NCBI GenBank assembly: GCA_049662565.1
Contig: JBATBW010000098.1
Coordinates: forward strand, 1 to 12,999
Direction of reading: 5' to 3'
DNA length: 12,999 bases
Source: JBATBW01 sp049662565
GTDB taxonomy: Bacteria; Bacillota_I; Bacilli_A; Erysipelotrichales; Erysipelotrichaceae
A program made the translations under genes and the position numbers. This document shows, in pieces, positions 1 to 7,105 of the stretch (position 1 is the first letter of the stretch; each line of letters starts with the position of its first letter). The notes below the pieces were generated by a model, which saw only the letters and a list, made by a program, of their open reading frames with translations, was not told the origin of the DNA and did not search any database.

Positions 1-1
1 A

Positions 2-352
2 TATCAACATGGTAATGCGAAAATGATTGATAATCCAACATTATTACCAGCAAGCAAATTTGTTACTCCGGTTAAGGGACAACAAGGTTATGTTAGTGAT
101 ATTAATGCGCTTTCTTTAGGAAAGTTAGCTTGTGACATTGGGGCTGGTCGTAAAACTAAAGAAGATGATATTAATTACGGAGTAGGTATTGTTTTAAATA
201 AGAGTGTTGGTCAATATTGTGATAACGAAGTTGTAGCTTATGTTTATCATGATGAAGAATTAGATATAAAGTGGATTGAAGAATTACAAGAATGTTTTAC
301 TTATGTCAAGGATAAGTTTGATGTAGATCCAATTATTTTTGATATTATATAG
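2..352 (+). CDS. pdp: Pyrimidine-nucleoside phosphorylase, C-terminal fragment (5' end outside window)
   Basis: The reading frame is open from the left window edge (base 2) to a TAG at 350-352, so only about the last 116 residues are present. What is visible fits the C-terminal alpha/beta PYNP domain. An IDNPTLLP segment resembles the family's IDDPxxLP, followed by GYV, then GAGRKTKEDDI and VGIVLNKSVG, the conserved glycine-rich end of the phosphorylase. Known family role: cytosolic phosphorolysis of uridine, thymidine or deoxyuridine to the free base and (deoxy)ribose-1-phosphate. The N-terminal phosphate-binding and dimerisation region lies outside, so deoA (thymidine-specific) versus pdp (broad) cannot be separated; pdp is preferred because Firmicutes usually carry that type. 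scpA follows after 8 nt. The deoxyribose-5-phosphate aldolase of the same catabolic route lies 5.4 kb downstream at the end of the same gene run. Confidence 0.88.
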   Translation, partial: YQHGNAKMIDNPTLLPASKFVTPVKGQQGYVSDINALSLGKLACDIGAGRKTKEDDINYGVGIVLNKSVGQYCDNEVVAYVYHDEELDIKWIEELQECFTYVKDKFDVDPIIFDII

Positions 353-360
353 GGGTAGGT

Positions 361-1086
361 ATGGAATTTTTAATAACAATTGATCAGTTTAATGGCCCAT
401 TAGATTTAATGTTGCATCTAATTAAAGAAAATAAATTAGATCTTTTTGACTTGAATATTAATGAATTAGCGACGCAATATATTACTTATATTTTGTCAAT
501 GCAAGATATGAATTTAGAGATTGCGAGTGAATATTTAGTTCAACTAGCTTATTTAATAGAATATAAGAGTAAAAAATTATTGCCTAATGTTCAAGTTGAA
601 TTAGAAGATAACTATGAAGAAGATAATCAAGATGAGTTAGTTAAACGGTTAATTGAATATCAAAAATTTAAAGAGGTTAGTCAAGAGTTTAATGAATTAT
701 ATGAACAAAGACAAAAAATGATTACTAAACCATATACACAATTATTAGATGAATTTGAAAATATTGAACGTCCACTAGCAAATATGGATGTGACATATTT
801 GATAAAAGCAATGAACAATTGTATTAAAAGAAAGAATATTATTAATCCTTTTGAAGTAAAAGTGACGCAAAAAGAACTATCAATATTTGATCGTATTAGT
901 CAAATCAAAAGTAAAATGATTAAATTGCCATCTATATTTAGTTTTGATGACTTATGTGAAGATTGTCAGAGCATGAATTTATATATTTTGACTTTTTTAT
1001 CAATTTTAGATATGATTAGACAGCAAGAATTATATTATGAGATTATGAATGAACAAATTTATTTTAGAAGAGGTGCAAATGAATAA
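361..1086 (+). CDS. scpA: Segregation and condensation protein A (ScpA, kleisin)
   Basis: A 241-residue protein of normal family length. The N-terminus carries the kleisin signature FNGPLDLMLHLI (residues 10-21), followed by an LDLFDLNINELATQY helix, the part known to bind the coiled-coil neck of SMC. The C-terminus (about residues 185-237) fits the winged-helix that binds the SMC head. The middle is charged and likely flexible. Known role: ScpA bridges the SMC dimer and recruits ScpB to form bacterial condensin, which organises and segregates the chromosome at the nucleoid. ATG 361 is chosen because the conserved N-terminus starts immediately and an AGGGGT ribosome site lies just upstream (351-356). 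It overlaps scpB by 8 nt, as usual for this pair. Confidence 0.95.
   Translation: MEFLITIDQFNGPLDLMLHLIKENKLDLFDLNINELATQYITYILSMQDMNLEIASEYLVQLAYLIEYKSKKLLPNVQVELEDNYEEDNQDELVKRLIEYQKFKEVSQEFNELYEQRQKMITKPYTQLLDEFENIERPLANMDVTYLIKAMNNCIKRKNIINPFEVKVTQKELSIFDRISQIKSKMIKLPSIFSFDDLCEDCQSMNLYILTFLSILDMIRQQELYYEIMNEQIYFRRGANE
1068..1075 (+). promoter_or_regulatory. Ribosome-binding site that fixes the scpB start
   Basis: The purine-rich AAGAGGTG sits about 5 nt before ATG 1079, inside the last codons of scpA. An in-frame ATG at 1049 has no such site and would add ten residues before the conserved ScpB start, so 1079 is preferred. Confidence 0.6.
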
Positions 1087-1618
1087 AGTACAACAAAATA
1101 TTGAAGGGTTGTTATTTATGGTTGGTGATGAAGGGTTAACCTTTGAATCAATGAAAATAGCTTTAAATATTAGTGATGAAGATCTAAATAAAGAATTAGA
1201 AGATTTAGCTAACGAATATGAAGATAGTTTGCGCGCTTTTAAGATGGTTTCTTTTGGTAGTTATTATAAATTAGTTACAAAAGAAGACGTTTATGACGTT
1301 GCGAAAGAATTGTTTAAAGATGATAAAAAACAACCATTATCCAATTCGGCTTTAGAAACTTTGGCGATTATTGCCTATAAACAGCCAATAACAAGAGTCG
1401 AAATTGAAGAAATTCGGGGTGTTGGTTGTGAAGTTATGTTGAAGAAACTTCAGGCTAAAGATTTAATTTATGAATATGATCGTTTAGATACGATTGGCAA
1501 ACCAATACTTTATAAAGTAACTGACACTTTCATGGATACATTTAATCTTAAAGATTTACAGGAATTACCTAATTTAGGCAACGATAGTGATGAGATCACT
1601 GAAAGCGAGTTATTTTAA
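1079..1618 (+). CDS. scpB: Segregation and condensation protein B (ScpB)
   Basis: From ATG 1079 this gives 179 residues, close to the usual ScpB length. Two winged-helix domains are expected. The first (residues about 1-80) starts with the typical IEGLLFMVGDEGLT. The second contains the family hallmark ALETLAIIAYKQPITRVEIE (91-110) followed by IRGVG. Known role: a ScpB dimer clamps the central part of ScpA and regulates SMC ATPase engagement in bacterial condensin. The frame opens at an earlier ATG (1049), but ribosome-site spacing and family alignment favour 1079. The stop TAA (1616-1618) shares its last A with the ATG of rluB, implying translational coupling. The scpA-scpB-rluB grouping also occurs in Bacillus relatives. 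Confidence 0.95.
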   Translation: MNKVQQNIEGLLFMVGDEGLTFESMKIALNISDEDLNKELEDLANEYEDSLRAFKMVSFGSYYKLVTKEDVYDVAKELFKDDKKQPLSNSALETLAIIAYKQPITRVEIEEIRGVGCEVMLKKLQAKDLIYEYDRLDTIGKPILYKVTDTFMDTFNLKDLQELPNLGNDSDEITESELF

Positions 1619-2349
1619 TGGAAAGATTACAAAAAGTTATGAGTGCTTGTGGCGTATGTTCGCGTCGTAAAGCGGAAGAATTAATTTTAGCAGGAAAGGT
1701 TAAAGTTAATGGTGAAGTAGTAAAAGAACTAGGAACTAAAGTTAGCAAAAAAGATGATATTATGGTTAATGGTAAATTAATCCAAAAAGAAAACAAGGTT
1801 TATTATGTGATTAATAAACCAAAAAAATATGTTTGTAGTTTAAATGATGAACATAAAAGAGCAACGGTTACAGATTTAATTCCCTGTGAAGAAAGAATAT
1901 ATACTGTAGGTCGATTAGATTATGATACGACTGGAGTTTTAATTTTAACTAATGATGGTGAGTTTGCGAATGAGTTAATGCATCCTGCTTATCATTTGCC
2001 AAAAGTTTATGAATTAATTGTCAGTGGTATTTTAACAACGGAAAATATTAAAAAACTAGAAAGAGGTATCGAATTAGATGATGGTATTGTGACTTTACCT
2101 AGTAAAGTATGGGTAACTAATAAAGATTTTGATAAGAACCAAACTTCATTAGATTTAACTATTTACGAAGGTCGTTATCATCAAGTTAAAAGAATGATGG
2201 AAGCGGCTGGTCATACAGTTCGTCATTTACATCGTAAGAAGATTGGCTTTTTGGAGTGTAAAGATTTGCAATTTGGTCAATATCGTTTATTAAAACCTTT
2301 TGAAGTTAAACAATTACGTTTGCTTGCGAAAGAGGGTAAACTTAAGTAA
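1618..2349 (+). CDS. rluB: 23S rRNA pseudouridine synthase, RluB/RsuA family
   Basis: A 243-residue protein. An S4 RNA-binding domain covers about residues 2-48 (RLQKVMSACGVCSRRKAEELI). The catalytic domain follows, with the signature GRLDYDTTGVLILTNDG at 98-114; D101 is the expected catalytic aspartate. The C-terminal EGRYHQVKRMMEAAGH (184-199) is the standard RsuA/RluB motif. Known role: isomerises one uridine in the 23S rRNA peptidyl-transferase region (E. coli U2605 equivalent for RluB). Position next to scpAB matches Bacillus ypuL, supporting RluB rather than RluE/RluF or the 16S enzyme RsuA, but the target base is inferred. ATG 1618 overlaps the scpB stop by one base (TAATG) and no strong ribosome site is seen, so re-initiation is likely. 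Confidence 0.9.
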   Translation: MERLQKVMSACGVCSRRKAEELILAGKVKVNGEVVKELGTKVSKKDDIMVNGKLIQKENKVYYVINKPKKYVCSLNDEHKRATVTDLIPCEERIYTVGRLDYDTTGVLILTNDGEFANELMHPAYHLPKVYELIVSGILTTENIKKLERGIELDDGIVTLPSKVWVTNKDFDKNQTSLDLTIYEGRYHQVKRMMEAAGHTVRHLHRKKIGFLECKDLQFGQYRLLKPFEVKQLRLLAKEGKLK

Positions 2350-3059
2350 TGCAACAATTTTTTATTGAAGAAAAGAATGGTGATATTGTTCACTTTTCAA
2401 GTGAACAACAACACCAGATTATTAATGTTTTAAGATATAAAGAAGGCAAGTTGGTTAAAGTAGTTATTAATCAAAGGGCTTTTTTGGTGCGACTATGTTA
2501 TAATGGTAATGAACTGTTTGGTCAGGTGGAACAAGAATTAGGTAATATTGCGAAAAATGTCGTAATTAATTTGTTTCCAGCTTTGATTAAAAAAGATAAA
2601 TGGGATTTTTTATTAATGAAGGCAAGTGAATTTAATGCTGATCATATATATCCTTTAAATACTACTAATTGTGTGGTGAAGATTAGTGATGAAGATAGTA
2701 AAAAGATTGAGAGATTTAACAAAATATGTTTAGAGGCTTGCGAACAATGTAAAAGAAATGATCTAGTACAGGTACACAGTCCCATAAGTTTAAAACAAAT
2801 AAAAGATTATCCGGCAGATTTGATGATTGTTGCTTATGAAAAAGAGAATAGCACTCATTTCATTAATAATTTAAATGATGACTTTACGACCATAAATATT
2901 GTTATTGGTCCGGAAGGGGGATTTACTTCAAAAGAGATTGATTATTTAACTTCAATCGGTTATTTGAGTGTTACCCTAGGTAATAATATATTTCGAGCTG
3001 AGAGTGCAGCTATTTATTGCCTAAACTGTTTGGATGCTTATTTTAAAATGAAAGGTTGA
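2349..3059 (+). CDS. rsmE: 16S rRNA m3U1498 methyltransferase RsmE
   Basis: A 236-residue protein, slightly shorter than most RsmE. The C-terminal SPOUT (trefoil-knot) methyltransferase shows IGPEGGFTSKEI (186-197) and LGNNIFRAESA (210-220), the two knot loops that bind S-adenosylmethionine; the family form of the second is LGxxILRxETA, here with Phe for Leu and Ser for Thr. EACEQCKRN (129-137) is the usual EAxxQxxR segment. The N-terminal part is the PUA-like RNA-binding barrel. Known role: N3-methylation of U1498 in 16S rRNA on the assembled 30S subunit. The start ATG shares one base with the rluB TAA. The next gene is mtaB, as in Bacillus (yqeU-yqeV). It ends in TGA. Confidence 0.93.
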   Translation: MQQFFIEEKNGDIVHFSSEQQHQIINVLRYKEGKLVKVVINQRAFLVRLCYNGNELFGQVEQELGNIAKNVVINLFPALIKKDKWDFLLMKASEFNADHIYPLNTTNCVVKISDEDSKKIERFNKICLEACEQCKRNDLVQVHSPISLKQIKDYPADLMIVAYEKENSTHFINNLNDDFTTINIVIGPEGGFTSKEIDYLTSIGYLSVTLGNNIFRAESAAIYCLNCLDAYFKMKG

Positions 3060-3061
3060 TT

Positions 3062-4327
3062 ATGAAAAGTTTTGCGGTATTCACCTTAGGGTGTAAAGTT
3101 AATTTATATGAAAGTGAAAGCTATATTTATCAATTAAAACAACTTGGTTATCAAGAGGTTAGTAACGATGAAGTGGCCGATGTTTATATTATTAATACTT
3201 GTACAGTGACAAATAGTGCTTCTAGTAAAAGTCGAAAGATGATTAATAAAGCCCATAAATTAAATAAACAAGCTTTTATTTGTGTTGTTGGATGTTATGT
3301 TCAAACATATTTAACTGATTTGGAACAATTAGATTTTGTTGATCTATTAATTGGCGCTCAAGATAAGGATAAATTGGCTTATTTAATTGATCACAAACTA
3401 AGAAGTAATATTGTTAGTGATACTACTAATTTAGAGTTTGAGAATTTAAATGTAAAACAATTTCATCATACAAGAGCTTATTTAAAGGTTCAAGATGGTT
3501 GTGATCAATTTTGTTCGTATTGTATTATCCCTTATGCTCGTGGGAATTCACGTTGTATGAATAAAGAAGAAGTGATGAAACAGGCTCGTGTTTTAGCAAA
3601 AACGCACCATGAAATTGTTTTAGTGGGTATCCATACAGGAAGATATGAAGATAATGGTTATCGTTTAAGTGATTTGATAGAAGATTTAATTAAGATTGAT
3701 GATTTAAAACGTATCCGTTTATCTAGTATTGAAATTAATGAAATCGATGATAAATTAGTTAATTTAATTAAAAATAGTGATAAAGTTGCGAAGCATTTAC
3801 ATATTCCTTTGCAGGCGGGATGTGATAAGACTTTAAAAATGATGAATCGACCATATGAAACTAATTATTTTTACCAACGCATTACTAAAATTCGTCAGAT
3901 TATTCCCAATATCAGTATTAGTAGTGATGTGATAGTTGGTTTTCCTAGTGAAAGTGAAGAAGATTTTATTACTAGTTTGAATTTTGTCGAAAAGTGTCAA
4001 TTTTCTTTCTTACACGTTTTCCCTTTCTCTTTGCGAAAGAATACCAAGGCTAATGATATTGTGAATATTGTTATTGATATGGATAAAAAGAATCGGAGTA
4101 TTATGTTGATTGCTTTAGGCAAAAAGTTAGCTTTAAATTATAAGAAACGGTTCATTGATCAAAGGTTATCAGTATTAGTTGAAACTTGTTTAGATGATTA
4201 TTCATTAGGTTATAGTAGTGAGTATTTACAGGTTAAAATAATTAATAATAAATTACATAATAATCAAATTTATGAATGTTATATTTTTGATGTGGATCAA
4301 GGTATGTTAATCGGGGAGGTGGAATAA
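3062..4327 (+). CDS. mtaB: tRNA t6A37 methylthiotransferase MtaB (radical SAM)
   Basis: A 421-residue protein, slightly short for the family. The N-terminal methylthiotransferase domain has the three auxiliary-cluster cysteines C11 (TLGCKVN), C47 (NTCTVTN) and C78 (VGCYVQ). The radical-SAM CX3CX2C follows at C147, C151 and C154 (DGCDQFCSYC). The last ~60 residues fit a TRAM RNA-binding domain. TLGCKVN and DGCDQFCSYC are typical of MtaB rather than MiaB or RimO. Known role: adds the methylthio group at C2 of t6A37 in ANN-decoding tRNAs, making ms2t6A. ATG 3062 is chosen over the in-frame TTG at 3056 because AAAGG (3051-3055) is 6 nt upstream. The gap to rsmE is 2 nt, and the TAA shares a base with the murE ATG. 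Confidence 0.93.
   Translation: MKSFAVFTLGCKVNLYESESYIYQLKQLGYQEVSNDEVADVYIINTCTVTNSASSKSRKMINKAHKLNKQAFICVVGCYVQTYLTDLEQLDFVDLLIGAQDKDKLAYLIDHKLRSNIVSDTTNLEFENLNVKQFHHTRAYLKVQDGCDQFCSYCIIPYARGNSRCMNKEEVMKQARVLAKTHHEIVLVGIHTGRYEDNGYRLSDLIEDLIKIDDLKRIRLSSIEINEIDDKLVNLIKNSDKVAKHLHIPLQAGCDKTLKMMNRPYETNYFYQRITKIRQIIPNISISSDVIVGFPSESEEDFITSLNFVEKCQFSFLHVFPFSLRKNTKANDIVNIVIDMDKKNRSIMLIALGKKLALNYKKRFIDQRLSVLVETCLDDYSLGYSSEYLQVKIINNKLHNNQIYECYIFDVDQGMLIGEVE
4313..4320 (+). promoter_or_regulatory. Strong ribosome-binding site of the murE-like gene
   Basis: GGGGAGGT ends 6 nt before ATG 4327, inside the last codons of mtaB. It is one of the strongest Shine-Dalgarno sites in the window. It suggests the wall enzyme is translated independently of, and perhaps more strongly than, mtaB upstream. 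Confidence 0.6.
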
Positions 4328-5784
4328 TGTTATTATCAAAAATATTTGAAATTGATAGCAATCTAAATATTGAAAATTTAATGACTGACTCCCGAGAAAA
4401 GAGTGAGAAGGCAATGTTCTTTTGTATTAAAGGACTAATATATGATGCACATCAATTTGTTGATCAAGCAATTGATAATGGTGCCATTTGTATCGTTCAC
4501 ACATCAGAGATTTTACGTAAAAGACCAGGAATTATATATATAATGGTTGATGATGTATTAGAAGTTTTAAATGGAGTAGTAGAGAAATTTTATGATTATG
4601 CTACTACTAAGATGAAAGTATTCGCAATTACTGGAACTAGTGGTAAAACAACGATTGCGCATTGGATAAAAACGGTTATTAATGAACAAATTAATTCCGG
4701 CATTATCGCAACTGATTGTATCGCTTATGATACGATATCTTATAATAGTAATTGTACAACACCAGATATTGTTACTATGGGTAAAATCACTAAAGATATG
4801 TTTGATAAGAAAGTACGAGCGTTAGCAGTAGAGGTTTCTAGTCATGCCTTAGAAACTAAAAGATGTGATTTTATAGATGTTGATGTGGCCATCTTTACCA
4901 ATTTGTCGAATGATCACTTGGATTTTCATGGGTCAATGGACAAATATTTAGATGCGAAAAAGAAGCTCTTTAGCAACTTAAAACCTTCAGCGATGGCGAT
5001 TATTAATAAAGATGATAATTATAGTGATGAAATTATTGATGTTTGTACGGGTAAATATTACACCTATGGTATCGAAAAAGATTGTGATTATCGGGCCATC
5101 AATGTTGATTTAAATCAAGATGGTGCAACATTTGATTTACTTGTTCACAATCGAATATATCCAATTAATACAAACACTCTTGGTTATTTCAATATCTATA
5201 ATTTACTAGCATGTATTGCGGCATTACATTTAAATGAAATTCCTTTACAATATATAATTGATAAAATCAGCAATTTACAACAAGTCCCAGGAAGAATGAA
5301 CAAGATTATATGTGGTCAAGACTTTAATGTCATTGTCGATTTGGCACATACACCAGAAGGCTTAGAGAAAGTGATGACATATGCGAGAAGGATTACCGGA
5401 ATTGTCAACCGTTTAATTGTCGTAATCGGCGCACCTGGGAAAAAAGACAAATTAAAACGAAGTAAATTAGGTCAGGTTTGTGATAAATATTGCGATCTAA
5501 TTATTCTAACAACGGAAGATCCACGTGATGAGAATCCAGCAGATATTGCTAGTGATATTAGTAAAGGTATTGCGAAGAAAAATTATATTTATGTTGAAGA
5601 ACGAACTTTAGCTATTGAACAAGCAATAAATAATGCGAATAAAGGTGATACTGTTCTTATATTAGGGAAAGGCGATGAAAAATATTTTAATAAAGGTTTA
5701 GGAAAAGAGTATTATGAAGGTGACGATGCATTATCACGGTCATCAATAAACGAAAGACTAGGAGAAAATGAAAATGAAAATTAA
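4327..5784 (+). CDS. murE: MurE-type UDP-MurNAc-dipeptide: amino-acid ligase
   Basis: A 485-residue protein of normal MurE length with all three Mur-ligase domains. The N-terminal UDP-binding domain has TDSREKSE (20-27). The central ATPase has the P-loop GTSGKTT (103-109), TTPD (144-147), EVSSHALE (169-176), NLSNDHLDFHG (192-202) and a YLDAKKKLF stretch whose K211 is the expected carbamylated lysine. The C-terminal domain has VDLAHTPEGLEKV (337-349). The position that reads DNPR in mDAP-adding enzymes is EDPR (397-400), and GKGDE (447-451) replaces GKGHE. Arg400 and Glu451 suggest meso-diaminopimelate, but Lys or another residue cannot be excluded. Known role: ATP-dependent addition of the third stem-peptide residue to UDP-MurNAc-L-Ala-D-Glu in the cytoplasm. 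The tail GENENEN lies near and within the overlap with deoC. Confidence 0.9.
   Translation: MLLSKIFEIDSNLNIENLMTDSREKSEKAMFFCIKGLIYDAHQFVDQAIDNGAICIVHTSEILRKRPGIIYIMVDDVLEVLNGVVEKFYDYATTKMKVFAITGTSGKTTIAHWIKTVINEQINSGIIATDCIAYDTISYNSNCTTPDIVTMGKITKDMFDKKVRALAVEVSSHALETKRCDFIDVDVAIFTNLSNDHLDFHGSMDKYLDAKKKLFSNLKPSAMAIINKDDNYSDEIIDVCTGKYYTYGIEKDCDYRAINVDLNQDGATFDLLVHNRIYPINTNTLGYFNIYNLLACIAALHLNEIPLQYIIDKISNLQQVPGRMNKIICGQDFNVIVDLAHTPEGLEKVMTYARRITGIVNRLIVVIGAPGKKDKLKRSKLGQVCDKYCDLIILTTEDPRDENPADIASDISKGIAKKNYIYVEERTLAIEQAINNANKGDTVLILGKGDEKYFNKGLGKEYYEGDDALSRSSINERLGENENEN
5760..5764 (+). promoter_or_regulatory. Ribosome-binding site that decides the deoC start
   Basis: AGGAG is 3 nt before ATG 5768 but 9 nt before ATG 5774. 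The wider spacing is workable and the narrow one is not usual, so ATG 5774 is the preferred start of deoC. Confidence 0.55.
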
Positions 5785-6415
5785 CAAATTAATTGATCAC
5801 ACATTATTAAAACCCGATGCAACAAAAGAACAAATTAAAAAGTTGTGTTTAGAAGCAATAGAACATGATTTTGCGAGTGTTTGTGTAAACCCGACACATA
5901 TTGCCTATTGCAAAGACCTTTTACAAGGTAGTGATGTCAAAGTATGTACCGTAATTGGGTTTCCTTTAGGGGCAACTTTTCCACAAGTAAAAGCTTACGA
6001 AACAAAACTTGCTTTAGAAAATGGCGCACAAGAATTAGATATGGTTATTAATATTGGAGCATTAAAAGATAACAACTATGATTTAGTTGTTGAAGATATT
6101 AAAGCGGTTGTTAATGCAGCGGATGGTCATTGTGTAAAAGTAATTATTGAAACATGTTTATTAACTGATGATGAAAAACGTTTAGCTACTCAAGCATGTT
6201 TAGATGCAAAAGCAACATTTGTCAAAACAAGTACTGGTTTTTCTACAAGTGGTGCAACATTTGAAGATGTCGCAATCTTAAAATCAGTAGCAAAAGATAA
6301 TATGTTAATTAAAGCTGCAGGTGGTGTAAGAAGCTACGAAGATGTTCTAAAAATGGTAGAAAATGGTGCTAACCGTATTGGTACAAGTAGTGGAGTAAAA
6401 TTAGTAACTAAATAA
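5774..6415 (+). CDS. deoC: Deoxyribose-phosphate aldolase
   Basis: From ATG 5774, 213 residues, a usual length for the bacterial short form. TIM-barrel aldolase motifs are clear: LIDHTLLKP near the N-terminus (6-14), VCVNP, VIGFPLGA (60-67), ELDMVINIGALK with D89 as the conserved aspartate, FVKTSTGF with K151 as the expected Schiff-base lysine, and KAAGGVRSYED with K180 as the second active-site lysine. Known role: cleaves 2-deoxyribose-5-phosphate to glyceraldehyde-3-phosphate and acetaldehyde, the last step of deoxynucleoside catabolism. The upstream phosphorylase at the window's left edge would supply deoxyribose-1-phosphate, with a mutase needed in between and not seen here. The start overlaps the murE stop by 11 nt; starting at 5768 would add two residues. 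It ends the gene run, with no convincing terminator after it. Confidence 0.95.
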   Translation: MKINKLIDHTLLKPDATKEQIKKLCLEAIEHDFASVCVNPTHIAYCKDLLQGSDVKVCTVIGFPLGATFPQVKAYETKLALENGAQELDMVINIGALKDNNYDLVVEDIKAVVNAADGHCVKVIIETCLLTDDEKRLATQACLDAKATFVKTSTGFSTSGATFEDVAILKSVAKDNMLIKAAGGVRSYEDVLKMVENGANRIGTSSGVKLVTK

Positions 6416-6418
6416 GTG

Positions 6419-6447
6419 TTGCAAAAACAACAATTGTTTGGTATTAT
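6419..6447 (+). promoter_or_regulatory. Predicted sigma-A promoter of the bactofilin gene (extended -10)
   Basis: A -35 TTGCAA (6419-6424) is separated by exactly 17 nt from TATTAT (6442-6447), which is preceded by TGG, giving an extended -10. A perfect TATAAT also overlaps at 6447-6452. Transcription would start near 6454, leaving a leader of about 42 nt with an AGGGGTG ribosome site at 6484-6490. A 10-nt perfect palindrome, AACAATTGTT (6429-6438), lies in the spacer. The 80-nt gap (6416-6495) holds nothing else that I can see. Confidence 0.65.
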
Positions 6448-6495
6448 ATAATAAGTAAAAAATATGTGAGGAATTTACACTAAAGGGGTGACATT

Positions 6496-7071
6496 ATGGG
6501 GTTGTTTTATAACGAAAAAAGAAAAGAAGAAAAACCATTAATAATTGAAAGCGAAGGCGAAATGTTTGATTTTGATGCTGTTAATTATGAAAATATTATT
6601 TCTAAAAATACAGTAATCACTGGTGATGTTGTGACTAGAGATAACATTTATGTGGCAGGAGGATTAAAAGGAGATTTACATACTGTCAAAAATGTTAAAT
6701 TAACTGGTATCCAAAAAGGTAATATTAAAGGTAAAAACGTTGAATTTATGAATGGTAAAATTACTGGAAATGTTAGTTCTCTTGGTGATACAAAATTAGA
6801 TAATAATTCGATCGTTATTGGAGATTTAGAAATCGGTAGTATGGAAAGTGCTGGAAAGATTAAAGGAAATATCGAAGCTGTTGATTCTGTTTCTTTAACT
6901 GAAAGTGCAGTTATTCTAGGAGATATTAGAACAAGAAATATTAATATTGATGCTGGTGCAATGATTAAAGGTTCAGTTGAAGTTATTAGAGATGCTGAAA
7001 TATCTGACAATATGTTTAAAATCGAAGAAACTTTCATGAATGTGGATGATTTAATTAATAGTAAAAAGTAG
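6496..7071 (+). CDS. Bactofilin family polymer-forming protein
   Basis: A 191-residue protein. A polar N-terminal leader of about 35 residues is followed by a right-handed beta-helix (DUF583/bactofilin) spanning roughly residues 35-165. The repeated turn pattern of G-D/N/S followed by short beta strands is plain: VITGDVV, GLKGDLH, GNIKGKN, ITGNVSS, VIGDLEI, KIKGNIEA, VILGDIRT, MIKGSVEV. The C-terminal tail (about 168-191) is non-repetitive and acidic/charged. Known role of the family: nucleotide-independent filaments that act as scaffolds for cell shape, wall enzymes or appendages. It has no predicted membrane segment. It is preceded by its own promoter and followed by a hairpin and a small membrane protein, which may be its partner. 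Which bactofilin function applies here is not known. Confidence 0.88.
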   Translation: MGLFYNEKRKEEKPLIIESEGEMFDFDAVNYENIISKNTVITGDVVTRDNIYVAGGLKGDLHTVKNVKLTGIQKGNIKGKNVEFMNGKITGNVSSLGDTKLDNNSIVIGDLEIGSMESAGKIKGNIEAVDSVSLTESAVILGDIRTRNINIDAGAMIKGSVEVIRDAEISDNMFKIEETFMNVDDLINSKK

Positions 7072-7094
7072 GGAAATTATTCAGTAATTTCCCT
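7070..7094 (+). terminator. Hairpin after bactofilin (probable intrinsic terminator or attenuator)
   Basis: A perfect 10-bp stem, AGGGAAATTA (7070-7079) and TAATTTCCCT (7085-7094), encloses a TTCAG loop. The stem begins inside the bactofilin TAG stop codon. The following TTATATAT gives only a weak U-tract, so termination may be partial. The next gene starts only 11 nt downstream. Confidence 0.6.
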
Positions 7095-7105
7095 TTATAT
7101 ATCAT

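Noticed and set aside
1049..1078. Upstream ATG for scpB adding ten residues
   Set aside because: No ribosome site at that ATG, and the family N-terminus aligns from ATG 1079, which has AAGAGGTG at good spacing.
1596..1796. Antisense open frame of 66 codons across the scpB/rluB junction
   Set aside because: It lies opposite well-supported coding sequence, has no ribosome site and no recognisable protein features; an AT-rich shadow frame.
6416..6445. AT-rich hairpin AAACAA/TTGTTT as terminator of deoC
   Set aside because: Only six A/T-dominated pairs, no T-run after it, and the same bases fit better as the promoter spacer of the next gene. Read-through from deoC into bactofilin therefore cannot be excluded.
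6648..7037. Antisense open frame of 129 codons opposite bactofilin
   Set aside because: The hydrophobic-looking translation comes from the periodic codons of the beta-helix repeats read backwards. The plus-strand frame matches a known family and has a promoter and ribosome site.
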